From NCBI GenBank assembly GCA_933822405.4, contig CAKOGP040001759.1, positions 402,608 through 442,047 of the forward strand: a DNA stretch of 39,440 bases, written 5' to 3'. The notes under the pieces are model-generated. The model was not told the origin of the DNA. It was given only the letters and a program-made list of their open reading frames with translations, and made no database searches. Every line of letters starts with the position of its first letter. Positions within the stretch are counted from its first letter, which is position 1. A program made the position numbers and the translations under genes. This stretch comes from Cylindrotheca closterium. Its lineage: Eukaryota > Bacillariophyta > Bacillariophyceae > Bacillariales > Bacillariaceae. Below are positions 10,474-20,642 of the stretch, piece after piece.

Positions 10474-11700
10474 TCATAGATGGAACCAGCGAAGGCGCAG
10501 TCCAACATCGCCGCAGTTCCATCCAAATCCTCCCGACGCATCCATCTCCCCGGTTGCTGTGACAGCAACATATGGCATCAAGAATTGCCTCCCGTTTTCC
10601 ATTCTTCCTTTAGTCCTCACCAATTTTCTGACTAGAAAATGCGGTTAGTCCTCTTGTTGCAGGTTGCTAAGACTGTTTGCAGTCCCTGACAATTCAATCA
10701 TGAGCATTTCTTCTCCTCTGAGTCCAGTGCAGAAACCTACCAGATACCAAGTACCCATTTCCGCAATTTCCTTTCTCGCCTGCTGATTCGGCGCTTCCAT
10801 CCAATTCTTATTTAGAATCTCATCAATGCATTGCATGACTTTGATCGGAACAGACCAATCTTGTTTAGCTATTTCGCCGACCCGCTGCCGAAGGCCCTCC
10901 ATGAACTGAGTGAACCAAAATGTGTGAGTAGGTACTTGGGAAATCCAGCATCTGTTTCTCTCATAAGCCCCAAAAATGTCCTCTAGGCCAAAGACGCTTG
11001 CCTGATGATAATCGGTGAAAACTGAGCGTTGGGTTCGAATCGTCGCCCATTGCAGACTTGAGTCTTGTACCGTCCGGGATCCAATGATCGGTCTAAGATT
11101 GCAATTGCTTGCAGCATTCCATGTATGTCGTCCAACGGAAAAGGACCAATTGGAGGTGAAATCGGAGATATTCCAAATCTATGCAAAGTGAGTTCCGACC
11201 AAAGAAGGGCCCACAGATTCTGCTGTACTGTTGAAGTTGCTCTTGACCAGATAGAATCAAGAGTAGCTCTGCGAATAAACTCCATTGTCTCCAAGTCTTT
11301 CGGACAAGTATCCAAAGGGTTTCGTTTCATCATATTCCGGAAATGTCACATCTCACACTGGACAGGGACCATCAACATATCTCCAGCTCGAGCTGTTAGA
11401 AGCCTTGTTTCGTCCTCGTTCGTTCCTATGACGTCACCTTCTTCGTCTATCAATTCGCGCACTGGAAAAGGTGTCTTTCCTAGAGGACAAAAGCATCCTT
11501 CACAGAAAGTTGCATGGCAAGCTGGAAACGATCCTCGACCCCAACAAAAATTTCCGCAGAATACTCCAGGTGTGGCACTGTAGCGGGAACGAACCATACT
11601 TGGATAAGGTTTCACATCTCTTTTGCAGCGTTGACATTCTCCGCCGCTCCACTTGAACCACCTTGGATTGATGTCTAATCGTATGGTGAAGCAACAGACA
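10474..11700 (-). pseudogene. Decayed Crypton-like tyrosine recombinase
   Basis: On the minus strand the frame opens with a Cys-rich region (ECQRCK, then FCGNFCW, CHATFCEGC near 11500-11650). It continues through MVPVQCEM, meets an in-frame TGA (11348-11346), and resumes with HFRNM. A one-base shift near 11057 is needed to pass from YKTQV to QWATIRTQRSVFTDYHQ. The same frame then reaches GFCTGLRGEE, which resembles the first catalytic Arg box of tyrosine recombinases. A TAA at 10647-10645 interrupts the frame before VRTKGR (a beta-hairpin Lys-like motif) and a final TGA at 10476-10474. The family call rests on these motifs and their order. The C-terminal HxxR and Tyr boxes are not visible, so the gene is broken at three points and probably truncated. 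The N-terminus beyond about 11700 is unclear. Confidence 0.6.
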
Positions 11701-12471
11701 AAAATGCAGGCAATCGGGTATGTACCAAAGAGTTGCAGGATTCTGGAATCCTATCATTTGAGGATTCTTATGACAAATTGGCTTGAGTCGACCAATCGTC
11801 CTTGACAATTCTTTACACTACAAGAAGTGACGCCTTTCTTGGTGACACTTCTTCCTCACCCCACGCTAACCTGTAGACAAACGATACGGAGGAGACAGCA
11901 CAAAGAGATCAACGCCCATACCTGATGACACAGACAAGGTCATATGGAGACGAACAATCGTTAGAAGATGGTGAAATAAGGATGCGATCTTCTTCGCGTG
12001 TTGTCTGCGAACGAGATGGTCCCTGCGTCGTTCCCACTTGGCCGGGAGCACGAACGCATCACCTGCGAAAAAGGGAGCGACTTCTGTGATACAAATTTAA
12101 AATTGAAAGGCATCGAACACGTATACCGGCACCAGGTACCACGGGCTCTTCACGACCAATGATAGAGTGTCACGATTCCCCGATCAACGTGGTTCAAGAT
12201 TGACATATCTAAAAAAATATCGCCTACGGTGAACATATATATTCATATATTTCATACAGGCTTTGAGGAAGTTATTCAATCATTCGCCAATGCAACTTCT
12301 ATTAGTCGCTCTACTAAATACCTGCGGTCGCTGTGCGTAGGTATATTGCATGTCTCATCGATTTCATTTGACTCATACACAGAAAGGAGAAGAGGACAAG
12401 ACCCGCACACTTACATGATCATTCACATCAGCGGCATTTTACGTCGTAACAAGGAACCAGTAGAATCTGAC
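11701..12471. other. Intergenic upstream of K3
   Basis: It contains no convincing gene. Frames near 11500-11808 and 11866-12051 (minus) could be decayed 5' parts of the recombinase element but have no recognisable motif. The end of the region is the K3 leader. K3's frame is open here, with an alternative ATG at 12415. Confidence 0.45.
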
Positions 12472-14215
12472 ATGCCTGCATTTTCAGTAGACCATAGTCG
12501 CGGTGGTGCGGTGATCAGCATCGATGCTAGTCAAACTTTCAAAGGGTTGTCCGCAAAAACTCCAATCGAAGAAGAATCCAAGAATACTGAAGAAGCATCA
12601 TATTCAGCAGAAGCAGAAGAAGCAGACGAAGAACACGAAGGCGAGGGAGAACTATCGGTACCCTACATCCTTGAGCCACGAAATCTGAAACGAGGAAGGA
12701 GCGATGCCCACCAAAAGAGTGCCGAATCCATCTACACACAGAATCTTTCTGGTTGTAGCTGGATCCAGTCATCAAAGATGTCAAAGATGAAGGAGATTCC
12801 AAAATTCACAAGTAGAGAAGCGATGATGGGTTTAGTCCTGGGGTCTGGTTGTTTTGGTGCAGTCTATGAAGTCAGAGGATTTTATCTCAACACACAACAT
12901 ACACAAAAGAGCTCTCTGAAAGACGACATTCGGTCGAAACGCAGTGGAAGAGAAGAACCCAGTGAAATCAGTGAAATCAGTGAACGCAAATTTATTGCTC
13001 GGCACTGCTACTGCAACAATGGTGATGCTCGGTATGCCATCAAAAAACTAAAGCCTAGCATTCTGGAAGACGATTTTATGAATGGAATGGCCGCTTTGGC
13101 CAATGAGACAGTCTATCTAGCATGCTTACAGCATCATCCCAACATTATCAAATTGAGAGGCATTGCTGTGGAAAACATGTTTAGTATGGATTACTTTCTC
13201 ATTCTAGATCGATTGTACGACACCCTTCGAATTCGTATTCTCACATGGGAAAAGAAGAAGAATCACACCAAAGGATTTGTGCGTTCTTACATCAAGGATC
13301 GGGATGGAGAAAAGAAGCGGAAGCTATTGGAAGCGCGAATGAAATACGCCATGGATCTAATGGCCGCTATCGCCTACATTCATGAACATCGGATTATTCA
13401 CAGAGACATCAAGCCGGTACGATATCAGCGCGGATAATGGCGGGCCGAAGAATCGATCAATCTTTGATACCACTATTCTGCGAAAAGATTGCGTCTCTCA
13501 CATCTCACATTTTCTCCCTTTTTTTTAGGACAATATTGGATTCGATGTCCGCAACGACATTAAGCTATTTGATTTTGGTTTGGCCAGAGAAATGCCCACC
13601 CCAAAGGGCAATTCTCCTGACGAGACCTTCCAGTTTACCTCCGCAGGATCTCCTCGATACATGGCCCCAGAAGTTGGACTCGACCAAAAACACAACCAAT
13701 CGTGTGACATTTACAGTTTTGGATTAGTATTCTGGGAAATGTTGACCTTGAAACGACCCTTCAAGAATGAAAAGACAATGGAGCAGCTGAAGGAAGACGT
13801 TTGGTATCCCTGGGGACCCCAAGAGAGGCCAGAAATCCCGGCCAAAGAGTTTTCCTACAGCATTCAAAAGATTTTGAAGGAATGCTGGCATCCCAGACCT
13901 CAAGCCCGACCAAAGGCCCACAACCTACTGGAGGATTTGAAGAAGGAATGCTTGAAGCTACGACAAGACACGCGAGTGAGTCATACGGCACGACGAAGTA
14001 CCTTTGTCATGGAGGATGGTCATCAAGGCAGAAAAAGTCATGATATGACGATACGAAAGTTATCGGACATGATCAAGGAGGAGGAATCATCGCCACGGTT
14101 GTCTGTCCGTGGTGAAACCCAACTCGACAACACAACCCTGGAGGATTTTGATTACTTAGAACGGAGTCGGAAGTCGATAGACGACGTGAGGCATTATGCA
14201 TCACTTGGGCTATAG
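12472..14215 (+). CDS. Protein kinase K3 (tyrosine-kinase-like), two exons
   Basis: 543 aa. Exons are 12472-13416 and 13529-14215. The 112-bp intron starts GTACGA and ends TTTAG, phase 0, exactly after HRDIKP. Layout: acidic N-terminus (about 30-60); family motif SIYTQNLSGCSW (about 86-97); glycine loop GSGCFG (about 124-129); beta-3 Lys in ARYAIKK (about K191) after a long insertion; helix-D signature RLYDTLRIRILTW; HRDIKPDN (about 310-317); DFG (about 330); GSPRYMAPE (to about 363); CDIYSFGLVFWEM; and a C-terminal tail with SHTARRSTFV. The start MPAFSVDH is chosen by alignment with K6 (MSAAYSVNH). Closest paralogue in the window is K6, then K5. Substrate unknown. Confidence 0.87.
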
Positions 14216-14989
14216 TACTAGTAGTGCATGTAATCCATTTTTTGCTGGATAAAACTATAGTCAATGAAAGTGATCAAATCGACTGGTGGTCGTGATGCAA
14301 CAAATTAGCGAACGCTTATTACTGTATATATGCGAATACGGAATTCCAATGTTGCTCTTTTTGATCATGAAGCTGTTGGCAAACCGAACCATCCAGGCAA
14401 TAGCGCTTCATGTTCTTGGTTGGATGATTGGTCATGAAGCTTTCTTGAGGAGTGAGTGAGTCAGTCAGTCACTAGTCAGTCAAGCATTCATGATAATCGT
14501 GTTCCAACACTACACCTCCAAAGTGTCTGATGTCTTACTCATCACTTCGCGATGTTGTCAGATTGGTGATGGTGATGGATTTCCATCGTGTTCAGTAGTA
14601 TATAGTGCATTTGCGTGAGTCGTGAAGAGACAAATTTGAAAATATACGGAGGTGATACTCACATTTTGTCGTGTATTTGCGGTTGAGTGACGACGAACGT
14701 GCACCAATTGATGGAGTCGACGTACGGCCACCACTAATTAAAATCGCGAAATTGCTCTCTGAGCTCGATCAACGAAACCGAACCCTTCGATAGTGAACTG
14801 AAGAATGCTTCTCTGAAATGACTCGCTCGTGGTGTACGTGTGGGCCCAGTAGGATTGTACGCGAATCACGTAGGTGTCAAACATGGTTCAAGAGTCTTGA
14901 CATACGAACTCACAACAATTTTCCTCTCCTCCACATAAAAACACGAAACAATCCAGTACACACGAAAATCAAAACAACAAAATCAAAAC
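14216..14989. other. Intergenic upstream of K4
   Basis: No gene is supported. Contains a short GAGT/CAGT-rich microsatellite near 14449-14482 and an A-rich leader just before the K4 ATG. Confidence 0.5.
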
Positions 14990-16321
14990 ATGAGACAGCC
15001 AGCAAGCTCCTCCTCTCAAGAGGCCTACGAACTGGCACGAGACTTTCATGAGCAAAGCTTTGAATACTCCAGAAGACCAGACCTCACCTCCCAGTACCCA
15101 AGAGTTTCCTTGGAGGATCTCCAAAAGACTCAACTATTGGGAAGTGGCGCGTTTGCTACGGTGGTTGCCGTTCGCGTGACTTCCGAAGCCTCCTTGGAGC
15201 AGACGCAGCAAAAACGAAGTCGTCAGGTGTCCAATATCTCCAGCTGCAGCACACAAATAATCGACTGTTCTGCAGACGATGAACTATTTGGTGAAGAAGA
15301 CCAAGAACAACAGCAGCAAGACAGATATGCATTGAAGCAACTCAAGTCCAGCCTTGATCAGGAAGACTTGCACCGAGCAGTCGCAGATTTAGTGACCGAA
15401 GCTCGGTTACTAGCGGAAATCAATCATCCTCACATCGTCCGACTCCGCGCTATTTCCAGTGGACCCAAATTTGATAAGGGATTTTTCATTGTGATTGATC
15501 GCTTTCGTGCCACCCTTGTCAAGAGGATTGAAGAATGGAAGATGGAAGAAAAACACATTTCGGGATTGAAGGGAAGAATGCATGACTGGAATGGACACAG
15601 ACGCACCGCTCTCTTTCAAGAACGTCTACGGGCGGCCCGTGATTTGGGATCCGCATTGCAATACCTTCATGAAAACCGCATTGTCTTTCGAGACCTCAAG
15701 GAAGAGAATGTGGCCTTTGACAAGGATGGACAAATTCAACTCTTTGACTTTGGCCTTGCTAAGGAATTGCCAAAATTGAGACACAAGGACGACCTTTACA
15801 ATATGACTCCCCACACTGGTACTTTGAAATACATGGCCCCGGAAGTGGCTTTGGGTCAACCCTACAACGAATCTTGCGACGTCTACTCGTTTGCCATTCT
15901 CTTGTGGGAGATGCTTTCCCTCAAGAGAGCCTTTTCCGCTCATACCAACAAGGAAATTGAGGAATCGGTGGTCCGACCTCCTTTTAAACGACCCACCCGT
16001 AATCAAAGTTGGCCCCAAGAATTGAGCTTTATGATGCACAAGGCCTGGTCGCCCCGCATCTGCGATAGACCCAGTTCCAAGGAAATGGAACTCATGCTCA
16101 TGGACTTGTGTTTGGAAGACAATCTCCAAAACAAACGCCACTCGATTGTGGTGCACAAGAGTCTTTCGATTCGCAAATCAAAGCTTCACCTCTTTCACCA
16201 CAAACGTTCGGGACACTCGGACCATCATCAGCATCCCCATCAAGATACAGATGATTGCTGCAGTTCATCGAATCAGGATCACGAGAACGAGGACCCATTA
16301 TTGTCCGTCAGCGTTCACTAG
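14990..16321 (+). CDS. Protein kinase K4 (tyrosine-kinase-like), intronless
   Basis: 443 aa, single exon. ATG 14990 follows an A/C-rich leader. Motifs: glycine loop GSGAFATV (about 51-58), RYALKQL (K about 116), helix-D signature RFRATLVKRIEEW, catalytic loop VFRDLKEEN (F233-R234-D235), LFDFGLAKE (D253), HTGTLKYMAPE and CDVYSFAILLWEM. The His of HRD is replaced by Phe while Arg and Asp remain, so activity is still plausible. The C-terminal tail has a basic stretch (SIRKSKLHLFHHKR) and a His/acidic end. It is a diverged member of the K1-K6 family: it has no intron and lacks the SIYxxxLSxxSW motif. It converges on K5, with 197 bp between stops. Confidence 0.9.
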   Translation: MRQPASSSSQEAYELARDFHEQSFEYSRRPDLTSQYPRVSLEDLQKTQLLGSGAFATVVAVRVTSEASLEQTQQKRSRQVSNISSCSTQIIDCSADDELFGEEDQEQQQQDRYALKQLKSSLDQEDLHRAVADLVTEARLLAEINHPHIVRLRAISSGPKFDKGFFIVIDRFRATLVKRIEEWKMEEKHISGLKGRMHDWNGHRRTALFQERLRAARDLGSALQYLHENRIVFRDLKEENVAFDKDGQIQLFDFGLAKELPKLRHKDDLYNMTPHTGTLKYMAPEVALGQPYNESCDVYSFAILLWEMLSLKRAFSAHTNKEIEESVVRPPFKRPTRNQSWPQELSFMMHKAWSPRICDRPSSKEMELMLMDLCLEDNLQNKRHSIVVHKSLSIRKSKLHLFHHKRSGHSDHHQHPHQDTDDCCSSSNQDHENEDPLLSVSVH

Positions 16322-16518
16322 AACGAACTTATTGTGTCAAGAGTATTAGAACAACATTAGAACAAAGTTAGAGAATTAGAGTTATCAATTCAATCTACAG
16401 TACTGAAATGTACTGTACGTTTATCTTATCATCATGGCTCTTGCTTCTTCCATTCCTGCCAGCATTCCCCTCCCCCCGATAATACCGGTATCCCAATATG
16501 CAGTGATGAAAACAAACA

Positions 16519-18230
16519 TTAATTTGTATTCTCGGACTCATCGTAGTCTTCCTCATCCTCCTCGGCAATATTATTGTATTCACTCTCATCGTAATAACCA
16601 TTCGAGGATTTGCCGGTATAATCCCTGTTGCTGCTATCATCTTCTTCTTCGTGGCCAAAGACAAAGGTGGAACGACGGGCGGCATGACTCACCCGCATAC
16701 TGGCTCGTATTTTGAGACATTCTTGTTTCAGAGAATTGAGTAACTGGGGAGCCTTGGGGCGGGTGGCCGGGTCGACATGCCAAGATTGATGTAGGATCTT
16801 TTGAACGTTGGGGGCCGTTTTCGGCGACACGGCTGGGCGCATTTGGCGTCCAGAGGGAGACCATACATTCTCTTGCAACAGCACCACCTTGGTTTGCTTG
16901 GGATATGGCCGCGACATGTGGAGCATTTCCCAAAAGACCAAGGCAAAACTGTAAATATCACAAGCTTGATTGTATGGTTCACCATTTCCAATTTCAGGTG
17001 CCATGTATCGTGGAGATCCCGCTGCTGTAAAGTGAAAGGACTCGTCCGGTGAATTGGTCTTGGGTGGTGGCAATTCTCGGGCCAATCCAAAATCGAATAC
17101 TTTAATGTCATTGCGGACATCGAATCCAATATTGTCCTACGAAAGAGAGAGAATAATAGATAAGTGCATACATGATACATGTGAGAGGTACACTATTCAG
17201 TCATTCAACCAACAGACAGGCAAGCAAAAACTATAGCTCGTACCGGTTTGAGATCTCGGTGCATAATGCGGTGTTCGTGAATGTAAGCAATGGCTGCGAC
17301 CAGATCCATGGCGTACTTCATTTTTTCTTCTAGCATTTGTTCCTTGACAGCCCGACGACGATCCCTAAACATGGGTCCAGCATTCAGGCCATTGGCTCGC
17401 TTTCGTTTCTTCTTCCACTTGAGGATTCGAGTATGCAGAGTATCGTACAATCGATCCAGCACGACAAAGTAATCCTCGCTGAACATGGATGCCATGGCGA
17501 TTCCACGAAGCTTGATCACATTGGGATGATTTAACAAACTTGACAAAAATAGCGTTTCGTTTGCCAAGTCGTTCATGCCATTGATAAATCCAAGTTCGTC
17601 TTCGACAGTTCCAGGTTTCAATTTCTTCAAAGCATATCGAGCATCACCATTCTTCCGATAACAGTGTTTGGCAATGAAATTACGAGATTCAATTTCATCG
17701 GAATCCACTTCTACATCCTTTTTCGGGTCTTCCTTTTTCAGTTTGGGCCATCGAAGTATTGGGTTGGCTCCTTCACTATTGTTATTATTACTTTCTCCAT
17801 GAAGATCAAACCCTTTTACTTCCCAGACTGATCCAAAGCATCCAGAGCCCAGTTCGGATCCTGTCTTGAGTTCACTGGTATCAAACTTTGGAATATCTTT
17901 CACCTTGGATGTTTCGGCTACCCAGCTAGCAGAGGAAAGATGTCCTTCGTAGATGGATTCGGCAGCCTTTTCGGCGGCCATGGCTCCACGTCGTTTTCTT
18001 CTCACGTGATCGGTAGGAGGGACCGAGAGTTTACCGCTTTGGGTATTATTAGTATTATTTGCCACTTCATCGTTGATGATCAAGCTTTCATCAACCTCAC
18101 CGTCACTACTGTCTCCCACTGTCAATTCGCTAGAGAATCCTTTGGACATTGTAGTTCGATCTAAACTGACCCAGCTGTCTCGTTTGAGCGTCATGATGGT
18201 AGGTAATTTTGGAACAGTATCCGCTGACAT
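16519..18230 (-). CDS. Protein kinase K5 (tyrosine-kinase-like), two exons
   Basis: 534 aa. Exons are 18230-17244 and 17136-16519. The 107-bp intron has GTACGA at the donor and GTAG at the acceptor, phase 0, after HRDLKP as in K3 and K6. Layout: acidic N-terminus; basic patch HVRRKRRGA; SIYEGHLSSASW (about 92-103); GSGCFG (about 128-133); beta-3 Lys in ARYALKK (about K202); helix-D RLYDTLHTRILKW; HRDLKPDN (about 324); LFDFGLARE-type activation segment start; GSPRYMAPE; CDIYSFALVFWEM; tail SHAARRSTFV followed by an acidic, Asn/Tyr/Glu-rich C-terminus. The first in-frame ATG is at 18230. It is the only minus-strand member of the K3-K6 group, so an inversion accompanied or followed the duplication. 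Confidence 0.88.
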
Positions 18231-18931
18231 TATGATGATGATGGATGACAGGTGATAATGACAGGTGGACTTGCGATCACGCTTGACTTCAAGGCTCTTT
18301 GGACAAAACTCCGTTTTTTACGGAAAGACACAAGTATCTTCTAGTAGCAAAGTGGTGAATGACTAAATGCAGCAGCTTTTGGATACTGGCAAACCGCTGT
18401 GACCACTACTATTGTGCCGCTGTCATGGGAATATATGTATGAACAAAAAGGCAGAAGGGTCCTATGCAAACAAAATCTCGCAAAAATGCATATGACTCGT
18501 TGGATTCCATAGTACTTTCATGAGATGGCTTACGTTTTTGCTTAGGCTGGACAAAACGTTTTTTAAATACAAAGACAACTTCTGGAACTTTGTAATAGCG
18601 CGCGTTCAAAATAGGCTAATTGGGACGGAGAATCACGCCAAACAATGACGGACAACTGTTCTCCACATCCAACATTTATCTATATATATAGTTGGATATC
18701 CTGCATCCTGCATGCATTTTCTATCAAGGTATTCATTCGCCCTTGCGAAAGCGTGTAACATTTTCGATACGAATATATCTATAGTACGCATCTTATCAGG
18801 TGATGAACTGTTTCGCAGTCTGTCTCTGATACCGTACAACAACAACAAGAAGACAATAAGAGCCACGCACTTGCAACAATCACATTATCGTCAGAATACG
18901 TCACAACAGAATAATATATCGTAGATTCAAA
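18231..18931. other. Divergent intergenic region between K5 and K6
   Basis: About 0.7 kb between two divergent kinase starts, probably holding both promoters. A TA-rich stretch (CTATATATATAG) lies near 18680. No gene is seen. Confidence 0.5.
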
Positions 18932-20584
18932 ATGTCGGCTGCCTATTCGGTAAACCATGGTGTGGTGAATATGATCAAGATCGACGACACCAACACGTTC
19001 TATGGATTGTCCTCCTCAAATAATGACGGATACCATCCAGTTGAAGAAGAATTGTCCAAGAAAACGGATGAAGAACCACATTCCGCAGCGGGCGATGAAG
19101 TCGGAGAAGGAGAAGGAATCTCAGTACCTCAAATCAAAACAAGGCAGCTGAAACGAGGTTTGAGTGCCGAAGAGGGTGCTCAATCCATCTACAGTCAGAA
19201 TCTTTCCGGCTGCAGCTGGATCGAATCGTCGAAGATGAAGAAGATTCCAAAGTTCAAAACGAAAGAATTGATGATGGGCTTAACGCTAGGATCTGGTTGT
19301 TTTGGAGCTGTCTATGAAATTCGAGGATTTCATCTCACCGGCGCCACAAAACGAAGCTTTGATCGGTCGAAACGAGATGATGACGACGAGGAAGTCACTC
19401 CCGGTGAAATGGAATCTCGTAATTTTATTGCGCGACACTGCTATCGCAACAATGGTGATGCTCGGTATGCCATCAAGAAACTAAAATCAGGTATTTTGGA
19501 AGACGATTCGAGCTTTATGAATGGAATGGCAGATTTGGCCAACGAGACACTCTATTTGGCATCCCTCCAGCATCATCCCAACATTATCAAATTGCGGGGC
19601 GTTGCTGTGGAAAACATGTTTAGCAAGGAATACTTCCTTATATTGGATCGATTGTACGACACTCTGCAAGTTCGAATTCTCAAATGGAAAAAGACAAAGA
19701 AACACACCAAAGGATTTGTACGATCCATCATCAAGGATCGGAATGGTCAAAAAAAGAGAAAGCTATTGGAAGAACGAATGAAATATGCTATGGATCTAAT
19801 GGCCGCCATTGCCTACATGCATGACCATCGGATTATTCACCGAGATCTCAAGCCGGTACGATATGAACATTCGCTATCATGTTTATTATTAGCTTGTTCA
19901 ATCACGATTTCTTACCTTCTCTCCATCACTTTCTCTCTTTCTTAGGACAATATTGGATTTGATGTTCGCAATGACATCAAAGTGTTTGACTTTGGATTGG
20001 CCCGAGAAATGCCCCCACCAAAAACCAATTCACCCAACGAGACATTTAAATTTACCTCTGCAGGATCACCCCGATACATGGCGCCAGAAGTCGGACTCGG
20101 CCAAAGACACAATCAATCCTGTGACATTTACAGTTTTGGATTGGTATTCTGGGAAATGTTGACCCTGAAACGACCGTTTAAGAACGAAAGAACCATGCAC
20201 CAATTGAAGGAAAATGTTTGGAATCCGTGGGGGCGCCAAGAGAGACCATCCGTTCCTGCCAAGTTTTCCACGAGCATTCAAACCATTCTGCACGAATCTT
20301 GGAATCCCGACCATCGTGCCCGACCAAATGCACACAAACTACTGGACGATCTAACGAAGGAATGTTTGAAGCTACGACAAGATATGCGAATCAGTCATAC
20401 GGCACGACGATCGACCTTTGTCATGCTGGAGCGAAGTAGTCGGAGTCAGGAAATGAAGCGCAGGTCGGAAACGATCAAGGAGGAGTCATCGTCACGGTTA
20501 TCGGTCCACAGTGCTACTAATTTCGACAGCACGGCTATAGAAGACTTTGACAACGTATCCTGGAATACTAAGATCTCACATTGA
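18932..20584 (+). CDS. Protein kinase K6 (tyrosine-kinase-like), two exons
   Basis: 520 aa. Exons are 18932-19855 and 19946-20584. The 90-bp intron starts GTACGA and ends CTTAG, phase 0, after HRDLKP. Motifs: SIYSQNLSGCSW (about 85-96), GSGCFG (about 120-125), ARYAIKK (K about 182), helix-D RLYDTLQVRILKW, HRDLKPDN (about 303), VFDFGLARE, GSPRYMAPE, CDIYSFGLVFWEM and a tail with SHTARRSTFV. It aligns with K3 over nearly its whole length and is the most similar pair in the K3-K6 group. Its stop lies 58 bp from the stop of the convergent GTPase gene, so the 3' UTRs probably overlap. Confidence 0.9.
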
Positions 20585-20642
20585 GTCAAACGAGTCAATT
20601 GCTCGACAGCATCTATGCTCATCGCATGCAATGAATAATAAA

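Noticed and set aside
11020..11050. tRNA-like T-loop (GGGTTCGAATCG)
   Set aside because: No paired tRNA arms around it, and it lies inside the recombinase remnant reading frame.
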